Shown one piece after another: positions 19,325-31,200 of a stretch of 47,500 bases of DNA. The stretch's first letter is position 1. Each line of letters starts with the position of its first letter. The notes beneath the pieces were generated by a model, which saw only the letters and a program-made list of their open reading frames with translations, searched no databases and had not been told where the DNA came from. The translations under genes were made by a program, and so were the position numbers. Source of the DNA: Neocallimastix lanati (nom. inval.) (Eukaryota > Neocallimastigomycota > Neocallimastigomycetes > Neocallimastigales > Neocallimastigaceae); assembly GCA_016946835.1 (NCBI GenBank), contig JACVTC010000152.1, positions 1-47,500 of the forward strand. Reading direction: 5' to 3'.

Positions 19325-19895
19325 ATTTGAAAAAAAACAAAATAATAATTATTAAATATAACGATAAGGAGGTCAAAATTTTTATTAAAAAATTTTTTGA
19401 AATTTCATAAATTAAAAATTTTATAATTTTTAAAGGAGGAAGGTCACTTGAGTCCTTTTAAATTTTTATAGGAAACCCCATTTCAAGTGACCATTCATTG
19501 AAATTTTGAAATTTCTAAAATTTAGTAAAATTAAAATTTTGATAATAAAATTGATGATTGGAAACATAATGGTACCATTTTTGAATGAATTTGATTTAGA
19601 ATTTTTGAAATTGAAATTTTGAAATTTTAATTTCAATTAACTTCTTAATTTGTTGCATTAAATTTTAAAAATTGAAAATTATAATAATTTATAAATTTTT
19701 GATTATATTGAATTATAAATTGATTGTTAATGGTGAACATAGCTATGTTTTTTGAATTTTTAATTTTTTGAAATTGCAATTTCATGTTGGAAATATTGAA
19801 AAATTAAAATTAAATAAAAAAATAGATAATAATAAATTAAAGTTAAAAAATTAATAATAAAAAATAAAATTTCCAAATTTTTTTTTTTTTTTTTT
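19325..19895 (-). other. A/T-rich stretch downstream of the chromovirus pol
   Basis: No ORF. An A run on the minus strand (19878-19897) begins at the pol stop. An inverted repeat GGTCACTTGA/TCAAGTGACC lies at about 19441-19493, and a palindrome ATGGTACCAT at about 19568-19577. No polypurine tract or matching 3' LTR for the minus-strand chromovirus could be located. Confidence 0.5.
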
Positions 19896-22800
19896 TTAAT
19901 TATATGCTATCGAAGTAAACTTCCTTCCATTCTTTAAATATGATAAATAAATGTCTTGATTTCTTGGGTTATTTTCAACTTCTTCTGAAGGAAAACAATC
20001 ATAGGAATTTTTATATTTATACCTTACACGATATTCATAACATTTTTTCTTATAATTGGTCCTAAATCCTGCGATTTCTATAATATCCTTAATAGATTCA
20101 TTATGGATCTTCTTTTTCTATATTCTGGAGGAGTAGGAATGAAAGGCTCGAGCTCGGAAATATGGAATATTGGATGGTGTTTAGGGAAAGGAGATCTTTT
20201 TAAATCTATTTTATAATTATTATTATCTAAAGCTTCAAGTACTTTATAAGGTCCATACTTACAAGGTGATAATTTAGAATAATCTTCGATATTAAGAGAA
20301 GGAGGAGTTTGAACCCATACTAAGTCACCTTCTTTAAAAACAGGAGGCTCTAATCTTTTCTTATCAGCATGCCTTTTATATAATTCTTTGGAACATAGTA
20401 AGACGTCTTTAATGTGATTAAAATTAGTATTTACATTTTTTATATATTTAAAATTAGTATCCATTTGAGGTAATAAAAAGAATTCGTCCATGGAAGGATG
20501 GAACCCATAATTTATAAAGAAAGGTGTTTCCTTAGTAGATTCATTAACCGAATTATTATATGCAAATTCTGCAAGGTAGATCCAATCTATCCAGTCATCA
20601 TGATAATAAGCTCTTGAATAAGCCCTAAGATATTGTTCAATAAAAGAGTTACATCTTTCAACTTGTCCGACGGTTTCATGATGATCTGTGGTAGCTATAT
20701 TATTTTTAATTTTTAATAAGTGCATAAATTCATTCCAAAGAGCACTTGTAAATTGTGATCCTCTGTCTGTATAAATATCTTGAGGTAAACCATGTAGTTT
20801 AAAGATATTATTCATAAAAGCCTTAGCAGTTTGTTTTGCATCAGGTATTTGTTTAAAGGGAATTAAGTGGATCATTTTAGAAAAACGATCTACAACTACC
20901 ATTATTACTGTATATCCTTTAGAATCAGGAAGACCGCATAAAAAGTTTATTTCAATAGATTTCCAAGGTCTTTCGGGAGTATCCAAAGGTTGTAGAAGAC
21001 CATATTTTCTGTGCCTATTTATTTTGTTTCTTGTACAGGATTGACAAGAGTTTACATATTTGGTTACATCTTCTTTTATTTTAGGCCACCAAAAGTTTCT
21101 TGTTATTAACTCTAAAGTTCTTCTAATTCCTAAATGACCGGCAGCAGGCTTTTCATGATATTTTGTTAATATTTCTAATCGGAGAACTTCAGGAATATAG
21201 ACTAGATTATTATAAAATATTAAATTGTCCTTTAATTTAAACTTTTCCATTTTTCTAAAGGGCTTATAAGACATATCATTTTTTACATTTTGAGGACTAA
21301 AGTAAAGTCGAATATCCTCAGCTGTAGCGTCAGACTTGGTAGCATCAATAATTCTTTCTAAAAGATCACTTACAATACTAACAAAACATGGAATTTCTTT
21401 AACATTTTTAATGTCTAAAATATTTTCAGGTTTTTCTTCAATGTTGTTTTTAATATAGTCAGGTCTTCTAGATAGACTGTCAGGTTTTCCGTTTTTGTTT
21501 CCCTGCCTATACTTTATTATGAAATTGTATTCTTGGAAGAAAAGGTACCATCTGTGTTGTCTTTGATTTGCAACCTTTCCTCCTAACGTGTATATTAAGT
21601 TCCTATGATCCGTATAAACAGTAATTTGGTATTTAGCACCAAGGAGTAGATGTCTCCAAGCAATAAAAGCATCCCTTATAGCGAGTAGTTCTTTGTCAGT
21701 AATTGTATAATTTATTTCGGCGTTTAGTAAACTTCTAGAATAATATGCTACTGGATGTAAATTATTATCTTTATCCCTTTGAGATAGAACAGCACCAATA
21801 GCATAATTACTTGCATCACATTCTACTATAAAAGGTTTTGTAATATCAGGATGAAGTAGAATTGGAGAAGTAATTAATCTTTTCTTTAATTCCTTAAAAG
21901 CATTTTCACATTCATTCGTCCATAAAAATTTAATATTTTTCCTTGTTAAATTATGTAAGGGTTTTGCAATTTTTGCAAAATCTTTAACAAATCTTCTATA
22001 GTAATTACATAGGCCAATAAATCTTTGAACATCTTTTAAATTTTCTGGTCTTGGCCACTCTTCTATAGATTTAATTTTCTTTGGATCAGTAGATACACCA
22101 TCACCAGATAAAATGTAACCTAAAAATTCAACTTTATTCTGGTCAAATTCACATTTTTCTAATTTTGCATATAAATTATTATTAATTAAAGTTTGAAGGA
22201 CGTTTCTGACTTGATTATGATGCTCCTCCAAATCTTTGGATTAAATTAAAATATCATCTAAATATAAGATCACACACTTTTCTAAGTATGGTCTAAGAAT
22301 AGAGTTAATAAATGATTGAAAAGTGGCAGGCGCATTATTTAATCCAAACGGCATAACTAAATATTCATAATGGCCATATTTAGTTCTAAATGCAGTTTTA
22401 TATTCGTCACCCTCTTTTATTCTTATTAAATTATAAGCTGAACGTAAATCCAATTTCGTAAAATATTTTGCTCCCTTTACTTTTTCTATTATATCTGTTA
22501 TTAGAGGGAGAGGATATGAATTTCTTATAGTTACTGCATTTAATTTTTTATAGTCCACACATAACCGAAGGGAACCATCTTTTTTCTTTTGGAAAAGGAC
22601 AGGATATCCAGCAGGAGATTCTGATGGTCTAATAAATCCTTTTTCTAAATTTTCTTTTATATAATCCTTAAGAACTTCTGATTCTTCTTAAGTTAATGGA
22701 TAAATCGGGCCGTAATGAAGTGTAGCGTCTTTTTCCAAAACAATCTTACAGTCGGTTAAACGGTGAGGAGGTAATTTATCTGCCTCTTTTTTGCTAAATA

Positions 22801-23340
22801 CGATTGCTAAATCTTGATATTGATGAGGAATTTCTTCTATTTTTGGATCCTCATTTTCAATTTCAACTTTATCTTTAGTTGAAAGGAAACAATATATTAA
22901 AAAATTATAACTATATTCTTTTTTATTGTTATTCAAATATGAATGATTTTTGTTAAATTTTTTGAAAGAAAATTTACTTTTAGATTTATTTAAATATTTT
23001 ACATATACATAAATTTTAGAATTTTTATTAATAGAATTTTTATATTCACTAATCTTTGAATTTTTATATTTATTAAACTTTGGATTTTTTGAAAATTTTG
23101 AAAAATTTTTTAAATTAAATTTTTTGGAGATATTTTTTGAAAAATTTTTTGATAGATTTTTTGAAAAATTTTTATAATAAAATTTATTTTTTATTTTTCT
23201 TTTAAAAAATTTATTTTTGAAAATTTTTCTTTTTAATGAGTTTAAATAAAAATTATTTCCCTTATTTTTTATAGATTTATTTTTATGACTATTTAAAGAA
23301 TTATAATTTAAATAAGAATATAATGTATTATCTTTATAAT
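19896..23340 (-). pseudogene. pol: Broken chromovirus (Ty3/gypsy) pol with chromodomain
   Basis: One reading frame from about 23340 down to 20078 carries RT, RNase H and integrase, but TAA codons interrupt it in frame at 22688-22690 (before the RT domain) and 22241-22243 (just after YLDDILI). RT motifs: [28 protein letters not shown]. RNase H: ECDASNYAIGAVLSQ. Integrase: finger with CQSC, then WKSIEINF, where family members have Asp instead of this Asn, then YTDRGSQF and GQVERCN. Near 20115-20125 the frame is lost; in another frame 19896-20110 encodes a chromodomain-like end (YEYRVRYK, then NPRNQDIYLSYLKNG). Gag and protease are missing; the N-terminal part is a Lys/Asn/Phe-rich linker. The 5' end is fused to LINE C at about 23341. 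A dead copy. Confidence 0.9.
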
Positions 23341-26111
23341 TATAAATACATATAGGTGAAAAGTACATTTGAAATTAAAAATAAAAAATTAAAAAATAAA
23401 AAAATAAAAAAGCTCGAAAATACTATGTATTTCGGCAAGTTGTACTATGCGTGAATTTTTCCCTTCCTAACAAATAAAAAAGAAATAAAACCTAGAAGTA
23501 ACATCTTTAAAATAGATAGTGTGGTGTCCACTAAACTCTCCCCGGACTCATCATTTATTGAACTACTAGGGCGAGATTCATCCTTCGTAGAAATAGATGC
23601 TGATCCTGTATTATCATTATGCCTTATCAGTACGACGTCGACGCTCTTGGATAAGTTTGGTATTTTGCAATACCTATCAAATAATAGCTCAAACGAACTA
23701 CTAATGATAGGTATTGCACTTGTTAAGAATTCCGCCAAGCCCACAATTTTTGGAACAGGTGACTCAGATGAACCTTTGAAAAGTAGTTCATTTAATTGTC
23801 TCTGTTCCCCACTATCGAAATGTAGCTCATTTAAAAACTAAAGTCCCACCAAGAAGGAACAAGTATATATAATGATTGATATAATCTTCAAAATTAGAAA
23901 TAGAGTCATAGGAAGAAAGAGGATTAAACGCTCTAATCTTCCTAAGAAATAAAACATAGAGATCATCAATGAAATTTAAAGAATTCCATCGAAAAGATGC
24001 AAGAGCATCGCATTTAAAAATCCAATGTTCAAAAGATTGTTTATCTTCGCCACAACAGGGGCAAGACTTGGGACAATCTTCTGAAACTCTACCCATTCTA
24101 ATAGCAATAGTAGTATTGTATTTTTAACCACAGCGTAAACGTATAATCCACGAAAACCCTAAGTTGAATTGGGGATATTTTAAGCTAAGCATAATTATAG
24201 CTTTATTGTTTGAGAACTTATTACAATCGTAATTTTGACCTTTAATACCTTGAAATTTAGCAACTGATTTCCAGTAACGTTCTAAAATATCGTCATATTT
24301 TTCACATTTATATTTTTTGATTTTTTTATACAGTGTTCTAGATTCTTTAGTCCAGGAATAATAATGCATTTTGGGAATAGATTTAATAAGATCCTTTATA
24401 ATACAGTTTGATTTACTCCATTTTGCAAATGATTTAATCTGTAAGGCTGCGCAGACACCAGCAATAGGAGGAATGCTTAGATCTCGAGATAAAGCATAAG
24501 TACTCATAGTAGAATTATGTCTAATATAGTCATTGTCTTCTGAACTTGTTTTACCATTTTTAGAGAATGAGCCGATACACCAAAATAGACCAGTATTAAT
24601 TAATGTTTGAATTCTGGCCGTTTTAGATTTGTTTGAACCAAGTAAAGGAGAATAATAAATTACTTTACTAATAACAAAAGATTGAAGAATTTTTTTCTTG
24701 TATGCAATAGGGATAAGTTTATTTGAGAAGAAATGTGTAAATGAAAGAAGGGATTTTCTAACTTTAAAATGCATGTGAGATATAATGTGTTCTAGTAAGA
24801 GATCATCAGAAAAAGGAATACCAAGATAAATATAACTAGACACTTTAGGAATAGCGTTCATTCCTAAATAGAAGGTTGGGTCACTATAGTTTGGAGGAGA
24901 TTGGAAGTTCATTGGTTTTATAACCATAGTTGCACATTTTTCAATACCAAAAGTTATTTCATTTAAATTAGCCCATCTATGTACCTTTTTAATAATTTTT
25001 CTAAATTTTTTGCACTTGGATCAATGAGAACAACATCATCAGCAAAGAGTCCACCACAACAATATTGAGAATCTAAATATACACCATACTTATCATAATT
25101 ATCCAGTACATCATTAATGAACAAATTGAATAAAATAGGAGATAGAGGGCATCCTTGTCTAACACCACGATTAATCGAAAATTCTTCTGAGAGATTACCA
25201 TTAAAAAAAGCACGAGCTTTAGAGGATAGATAAAGATTCTTTAAAAACAGATGACATTTATCTCTAATTCCTAAGTTATATAATTTGGTCAAAATATTAA
25301 AGATAGGAACTGAATCATAGGCTTTTTTAAGATCGAGAAAAGCAAGATAAGTAAAATTTCCTTTAAATTTTCTTCTTTGACATATCTCTCTAATTGAAAT
25401 ATACAAACTTATGCATTCTTCTTTATTTCTAAATCCAAATTGTTCAGGTCTAACAAATTTATGTTCAAGGGCATATTTAGCAATTCTATTAGTAACAATC
25501 TTTGAAATAATTTTTAAGCCAACATTAATAAGAGAAATACCACGATAATTATTACAATCCGAAAGATCTCCTTTTTTTGGAATTGATATTATAGAAGCCG
25601 AATTCCACTCTTCAGGGAAATCACCATCCCAGATTTTGTTAAATAATGAAAGTAAACATTTAGCACACTTAGAGTAGTGATCATCTGAAGAATCATCTTG
25701 ATTATCGGATAAATCAGATTTACTAAAGAAGGCTTTAAAAATTCAATCGGAATACCATCGGGTCCAGGAGCTTTATTATTTTTCATTTCAAGCACAGTGT
25801 TTTGAATTTCTTCCATAGTAATAGAATCATTAATATCCCAAGTAAGATTATTATTAGGATTAGTTCCAAATAAACTTACCTAGTATTCATTATCCAAACT
25901 GTGTTGAGTAACATCAGAAGCTAGTTCACTGTAATGTTCAGCAAATCGATTTAATTGATCCGAATGAGAAAATAAAAAGTTACCCTGCTTGTCCTTTAAA
26001 ACGCTTGATGAAATAGAATTAGAGTAAATAGGGTGAGATAGCTTCTTTAATTTTAACCAAGCACTCCTAGCATTTTTATTACGAAAATCATTACATGCAG
26101 ATTCTATTGAC

Positions 26112-26147
<36 letters not shown>

Positions 26148-26450
26148 CTAGGAATAAACTTTATTTAATAATATTTTTATAAAAAATACATGAAGTTTAA
26201 ATACATGAAATTTTTTTTTTTTTATATTAATATTAAAAAACTACGTTAGGAGATTCGAGGACGAAATGGCCTCTAACTCTTCCCATTCATCGAAGATAAC
26301 TCCATGTGGATGAAAATTATCATTCGAATCTGTATCAGAATTTCTTCTTTGCCTTATTGACTGATGAAATTGTTTTGATTTAATAGAAAACTTAATTGAC
26401 CTGACTTTACCACATATATTTTTATACTCACGAAGCAAATTTAAAAATTC

Positions 26451-26455
<5 letters not shown>
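23341..26455 (-). pseudogene. LINE copy C, decayed and truncated
   Basis: A minus-strand non-LTR retrotransposon remnant in several frames: C-terminal tail (23445-23744, with KSVDVVLIRH), zinc-finger region CPCCGEDKQSFEHW (about 24030-24070), post-RT region (24124-24927), RT core with LAFLDLKKAYDS, RGVRQGCPLSPILFN and FADD (24963-25406), and RT start NNKAPGPDGIP (about 25760). It is close to LINE D in sequence. At its left end the 3' untranslated part stops near 23341 and runs straight into the chromovirus with no poly(A) tail, so the end was lost. LINE E is inserted at 26116-26354. The right end is cut by the tail of LINE B at 26456. The endonuclease half is absent. Confidence 0.88.
26116..26354 (-). 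mobile_element. LINE copy E, short 3' fragment with poly(A) tail
   Basis: A 239-bp 5'-truncated insertion. A 29-nt T run (26116-26144) is its poly(A) tail on the minus strand; the rest matches the 3' end of LINE A (28190-28400), including the last about 35 codons of the ORF. It is flanked by the 10-bp duplication TATTGACTGA (26106-26115 and 26355-26364), which lies in LINE C, so E inserted into C. Confidence 0.92.
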
Positions 26456-26482
<27 letters not shown>

Positions 26483-28145
26483 AGACTTAGAGAAAACTTT
26501 ATTTAATTTATAATAATAATAAAATTACATGAAATTAAATGAAAAAATAACAAATAAAATACATGAAATAAAATATTATATATTATAAAATTATAAAAGT
26601 GCGTTAGAAGCAATAGCCTCTAACTTTTCCCATTCCTCGATAATAACACCACGTCCATTATTGTGAGTAATAATTTCAGTATTAGTGTTATCAATCGAAT
26701 CTGTATCTGGAGGTGAAAATCCATGCCTTATCATTTCGACGTCGACGCTCTTGGTAACGGTAGATTCAACGGAATACCATTTCATCATCAAACTAAAAGA
26801 TCGACAAATTAATGGTATTACGTTTGTTAGAAACTCCGCAATCCCCACAAAATACGGAACAGTTGACGAAGTTGAACTTTGTTTAAAAATATTGTCAACT
26901 AATTGTCTTTGTTCCCCATCGTTAACTTTAATTTTTGAATATATTGAACGCCCACCAAGAAGTGCACTCAATATATAATAATAAATATTATTATCATAAT
27001 CCTTTTCTGAATCTAAAGAAACATCCAAGGATTTTTGTTCAATTATCAATGCAAACTTCAAAAAGAGATCATCTAGAAAAGGTAAAGATTTATTTCTGTA
27101 ATTTTCCAATTCTTTACAGGCAAAGATCCAGTGAGAAAAGCTGGGTACACTAACACCACAACAAGGGCAACATTTAGGGCAATCTTCTGAGACGATTTTT
27201 CTTTTAATGGAAATACTAATGTCGAATTTAAAACCACACCTAATTCGAGAAATCCAAAAGAATCCCAACTGATACTTAGGATATTGAAATGTTAAGTTTC
27301 TGATTTCTGAAATAAATCCAAAATCATTCTCCTTGTAAATAATTGCTTTTTTAGCTTTTGAGGGTTTGAAGACATCTCTTTCCCAATAAAACTTTTTTAT
27401 TTCACTTGTTTTTTTACCATTTAATTTCTTATCCAAAGTCCTTGATTCTTTAGTCCATGAGTAATGTGACATAGTAGGAATATTATTAGTGAGATGATTA
27501 ATAATACATGATGAGTTTTTCCATTTTCTAAAGCAACGTAATTGAGATATAGCACAGACAGCTGAAAGAGGAGGTATTCTCAATTCACGAGTAATATTAT
27601 AGAGACTAACAGAAGAATTGCGAGATTTAAATCCGTAACTCCAATAAAGTCCTCTATTAATAATTTTTTGAGCTTTAGAACATCTGCTCTTATTTGAACC
27701 AAAGAGAGGGGCATAATATATAACAAGACTAAGAATAAACGAAATTAAAACATATTTCTTCAATGGGAGAGGAACAGATTTATTAATAAGAAATCGAAAG
27801 TACAAATTTAACTTGACATTTAAATTACTGTTTAATTTGGATTGTATAGGTTTCAGTGATAAAGATTCATCAAAAGGAATACCAAGATAGGTATAGTTGT
27901 CAGTTTTAGGTAATTTTTTACTACCAATAAAGAAAGATGGATCTTCATAATTTATCGGTTTAACAAAGTTAATTGGTTTTACAACAAGAGTAGCACACTT
28001 ATTAATTCCAAAAGTCATTTCATTTTTAATAGCCCATTCATGAACTTTATTCAAAATTTTCTTAAGAGCTTGTTTAGATGGAGCAACTAAAACAATATCA
28101 TACGCAAAAAGTCCACCACAACAATATTGAGAATCTAAATATACA

Positions 28146-28148
<3 letters not shown>
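26456..28148 (-). pseudogene. LINE copy B, 3' part, RT active site mutated
   Basis: Poly(A) tail at 26456-26482, 3' untranslated region, then a frame open from 26591 to 28148 covering the RT palm end, thumb and C-terminal zinc-finger region (CPKCCPCCGVSVPSFSHW) and the tail KSVDVEMIRH. The RT catalytic box reads FAYD where A, C and D have FADD, so the first Asp is lost. At 28148 it is interrupted by LINE A; the frame continues at 33093-33129 (NDILDNCDKYGVYL), beyond A. B is therefore older than A. B's tail abuts coding sequence of LINE C, so B inserted into C; no matching duplication was found at its other end. Confidence 0.85.
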
Positions 28149-28192
<44 letters not shown>

Positions 28193-28280
28193 CTAGGAAT
28201 AAACTTTATTTAATAATATTTTTTTTAAAAAATACATGAAATTTAAATACATGAAATTTTTTTATATTAATATTAAAAAA

Positions 28281-31200
28281 CTACGTAATGAGCTTCGAGG
28301 ACGAAAAGGCCTCTAACTCTTCCCATTCATCGAAGATAACCCCATGTGGATGAAAATTATCATTCGAATCTGTATCAGAATTTCTTCTTTGCCTTATCGT
28401 TACGACGTCGACACTCTTGACAACGGTAGGTCTAACACTATACAAATCGATCATGGTGTAAAAATCACCAATCACAATAGGCATAACGTTAGTAAGGAAT
28501 TCCGCAAGCCCCACAAAAAATGAAATCGGGAAAGAAGACTCGTTCGAAGGTGATTGAAAAATATTATTAATAAGTCGCCTTCTTTCCCCCGAGCCGATCT
28601 TTAAGATTTCAAATACTGCATTTCCGCCAAGAAGGATACACAGCACGTAAAAATTGATATTATCATCAAAATCTTCCTCTTTATCATCAGGAATGTTCAA
28701 TGATTTCTCATGAACAATTAGAGAAAAATTAATAAAAATTTCATCAACAAAGGGAATGAAATGTTGCCTAAATTCTTCAAATTTAGGACATAAAAGTATC
28801 CAGTGTGTAAAACTAGGTATGCTGTTACTCTCACCACAACAAGGGCAGTATGTTGGGCAATTTTCTGATACTAGATTACTTTTAACATACGTTTTTACAT
28901 CAAATTTGAATCCACATTTAATTCGTCCAATCCAAAAAAATCCAAGAGAAAATTGTGAATATTTAAGTGATAGACGATGAATAAATTTTTTAAAACCAAA
29001 TTTAAATTTCTTGTATTTTGTAGATCTGATCGCAGGAGTGCTTGAATAATGAATATTTTCCCAGTAAAACTTCCTTATTTCTCCAGGAAGTTTATTACTG
29101 TGCTTGTGTACTGCTAAACTCCGTGCTTTTTTCGTCCAAGAATAGTGAGAAAGTGTAGGTATATTTTTGACTAAATGAGAAATAATACAAGAAGAATCTT
29201 TCCACTTTTTAAAGCATCGAATCATCGCCTTAGCACAAAAACTAGCTATAGGAGGTATAGAAAGTTCCTTAGACATATTGTAAATTGAAATATTGGAGGT
29301 TTTATTTTTAAACCCGAAACTCCAATACAAACCTCGATTAAAAGCAGTTTGAGCTTTTTCAGTATTCTTTTTATTTGAACCAAGTAAGGGAGCATAATAA
29401 AGAACTGAACTAAGGACAAAAGAAACTAGTATACGAGTTTTAAAGTAGAAAGGAACATTCCTATTGGTTAAAAATCTAAAGAAAGAGTTAACTGTATAAT
29501 TAATTTTACTGTTCATCTTAGCAATAATAGGTTTTAAATCCAACGATTCATTAAAAGGTATACCAAGATATGTATATTGATTAGTGCTTGGAATATAGTT
29601 CATACCAAGTCTAAATGTAGGATTTTCATAATGTCTTGAAGGAATAAAATTCTTTGGTTTAACAACTAGTGTAGCGCATTTATTGATTCCAAAGGTCATT
29701 TCATTTTTAATACCCCAATCATGAGCAATATTCAAAAGGTTTTTAAGTGAAGATTTTGTAGGAGCTAATAATACAATATCATCAGCAAATAATCCACCAC
29801 AACACTTTTTCTTTTCAGTAATCACACCATATCTTTTACATTTATCAAAAATATCATTGATAAATATATTGAATAAGATAGGTGAGAGAGGACACCCTTG
29901 GCGAACACCACGGTGTATTGGAAATTCTTTTGAAAGTTTACCATTAAAGTTTGCACGAGCTTTCGAGGTAAGGTATAGATTAGTAATGAATTGAAGGCAT
30001 TTACCACGAATACCAAGATTATCTAGTTTAGTAAGTATATTGTAAATTGGAACTGAATCATAAGCTTTTTTAAGGTCAAGAAAGGCAAGAAAGGTAAATT
30101 TATCCTTAAATTTTCTTCTTTGACAAATTTCACGAATGGATACAAATAAACTAATACATTCTTCTTTATTTCTAAAACCAAACTGTTCTGGTCTAATTAT
30201 TCCATTAGAAAAAGCATAGCCCGATATTCTTTTAGTGACAATTTTTGATAGAATTTTTAAACCTACATTGATGAGTGAAATACCACGATAATTATTACAA
30301 TCTGAAAGATCCCCTTTTTTAGGAATAGAAACAATAGAAGCAGAGTTCCATTCATTAGGAAAGTCACCATCCCAAATTTTATTAAAAAGTAATAACAGAC
30401 ACTTTGCACAATCGGAATAAGTAACCTCTTGATTAGAGTCATCCTGAGAAGAATTTCTACTCTCAGAATTAAAAAATGCTTTAAAAAATTCTGTAGGTAT
30501 ACCATCAGGACCAGGTGCTTTGTTATTTTTCATTGAAAGAACAGTTGAATGAATTTCTGACATGGAAATAGGTTGATTAATATCCCATGATTCCTGAGGA
30601 GTAGAAGAATTATTAAGTATTCTTTTCCAATAATTTTCATTAAGACTGTGACCAGTTATATCAGAAGCAAGTTCTTCATAGTGTTCTGCAAAACGATTGA
30701 GTTGATCTTCTTGGGATACTAGAACATTACCTTCTTTATCTTTAATGTATACAGGTGATTGGGAAGGAGAGTAAGAAGGTTTAGAAATTTTCTTAAGTCC
30801 AGACCAACCACGCTGGGCATCATTTTTTAAGAAACATTCGCCGATGGAATGAATCAAATTTTTAAATCTAATATTTCTAATATTTCTTTTAATACTAATG
30901 ATATAATCAGAAAGAACTCTATATTCTTTTGAGAGATCACAAAATTCTTGAAGATTTGACAAATCATTACGAAGTTTAAAATTTTTAATCCTTTTATAAA
31001 ATAAATGTTTTTCATGTGATAATTTCTTAATATAAGCAGGACAATGGAACGCTGAACCCTGTAAATTTGTAGGAACTCTTGCTTGAATGTCATCGCCTAT
31101 TTTATTTGCTGTGTCAAGAAGTTTTTTAACCATTGTATTAGAGTCTAGATTATCATTATGTTCAAATTCATCCAGTAAACATGTGAATTTATTATGAGAG

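Noticed and set aside
22241-22690. Programmed stop-codon readthrough in the chromovirus pol
   Set aside because: Two separate TAA codons, a downstream frameshift and a lost integrase Asp fit decay. The stop after YLDDILI is inside a domain where no recoding is expected.
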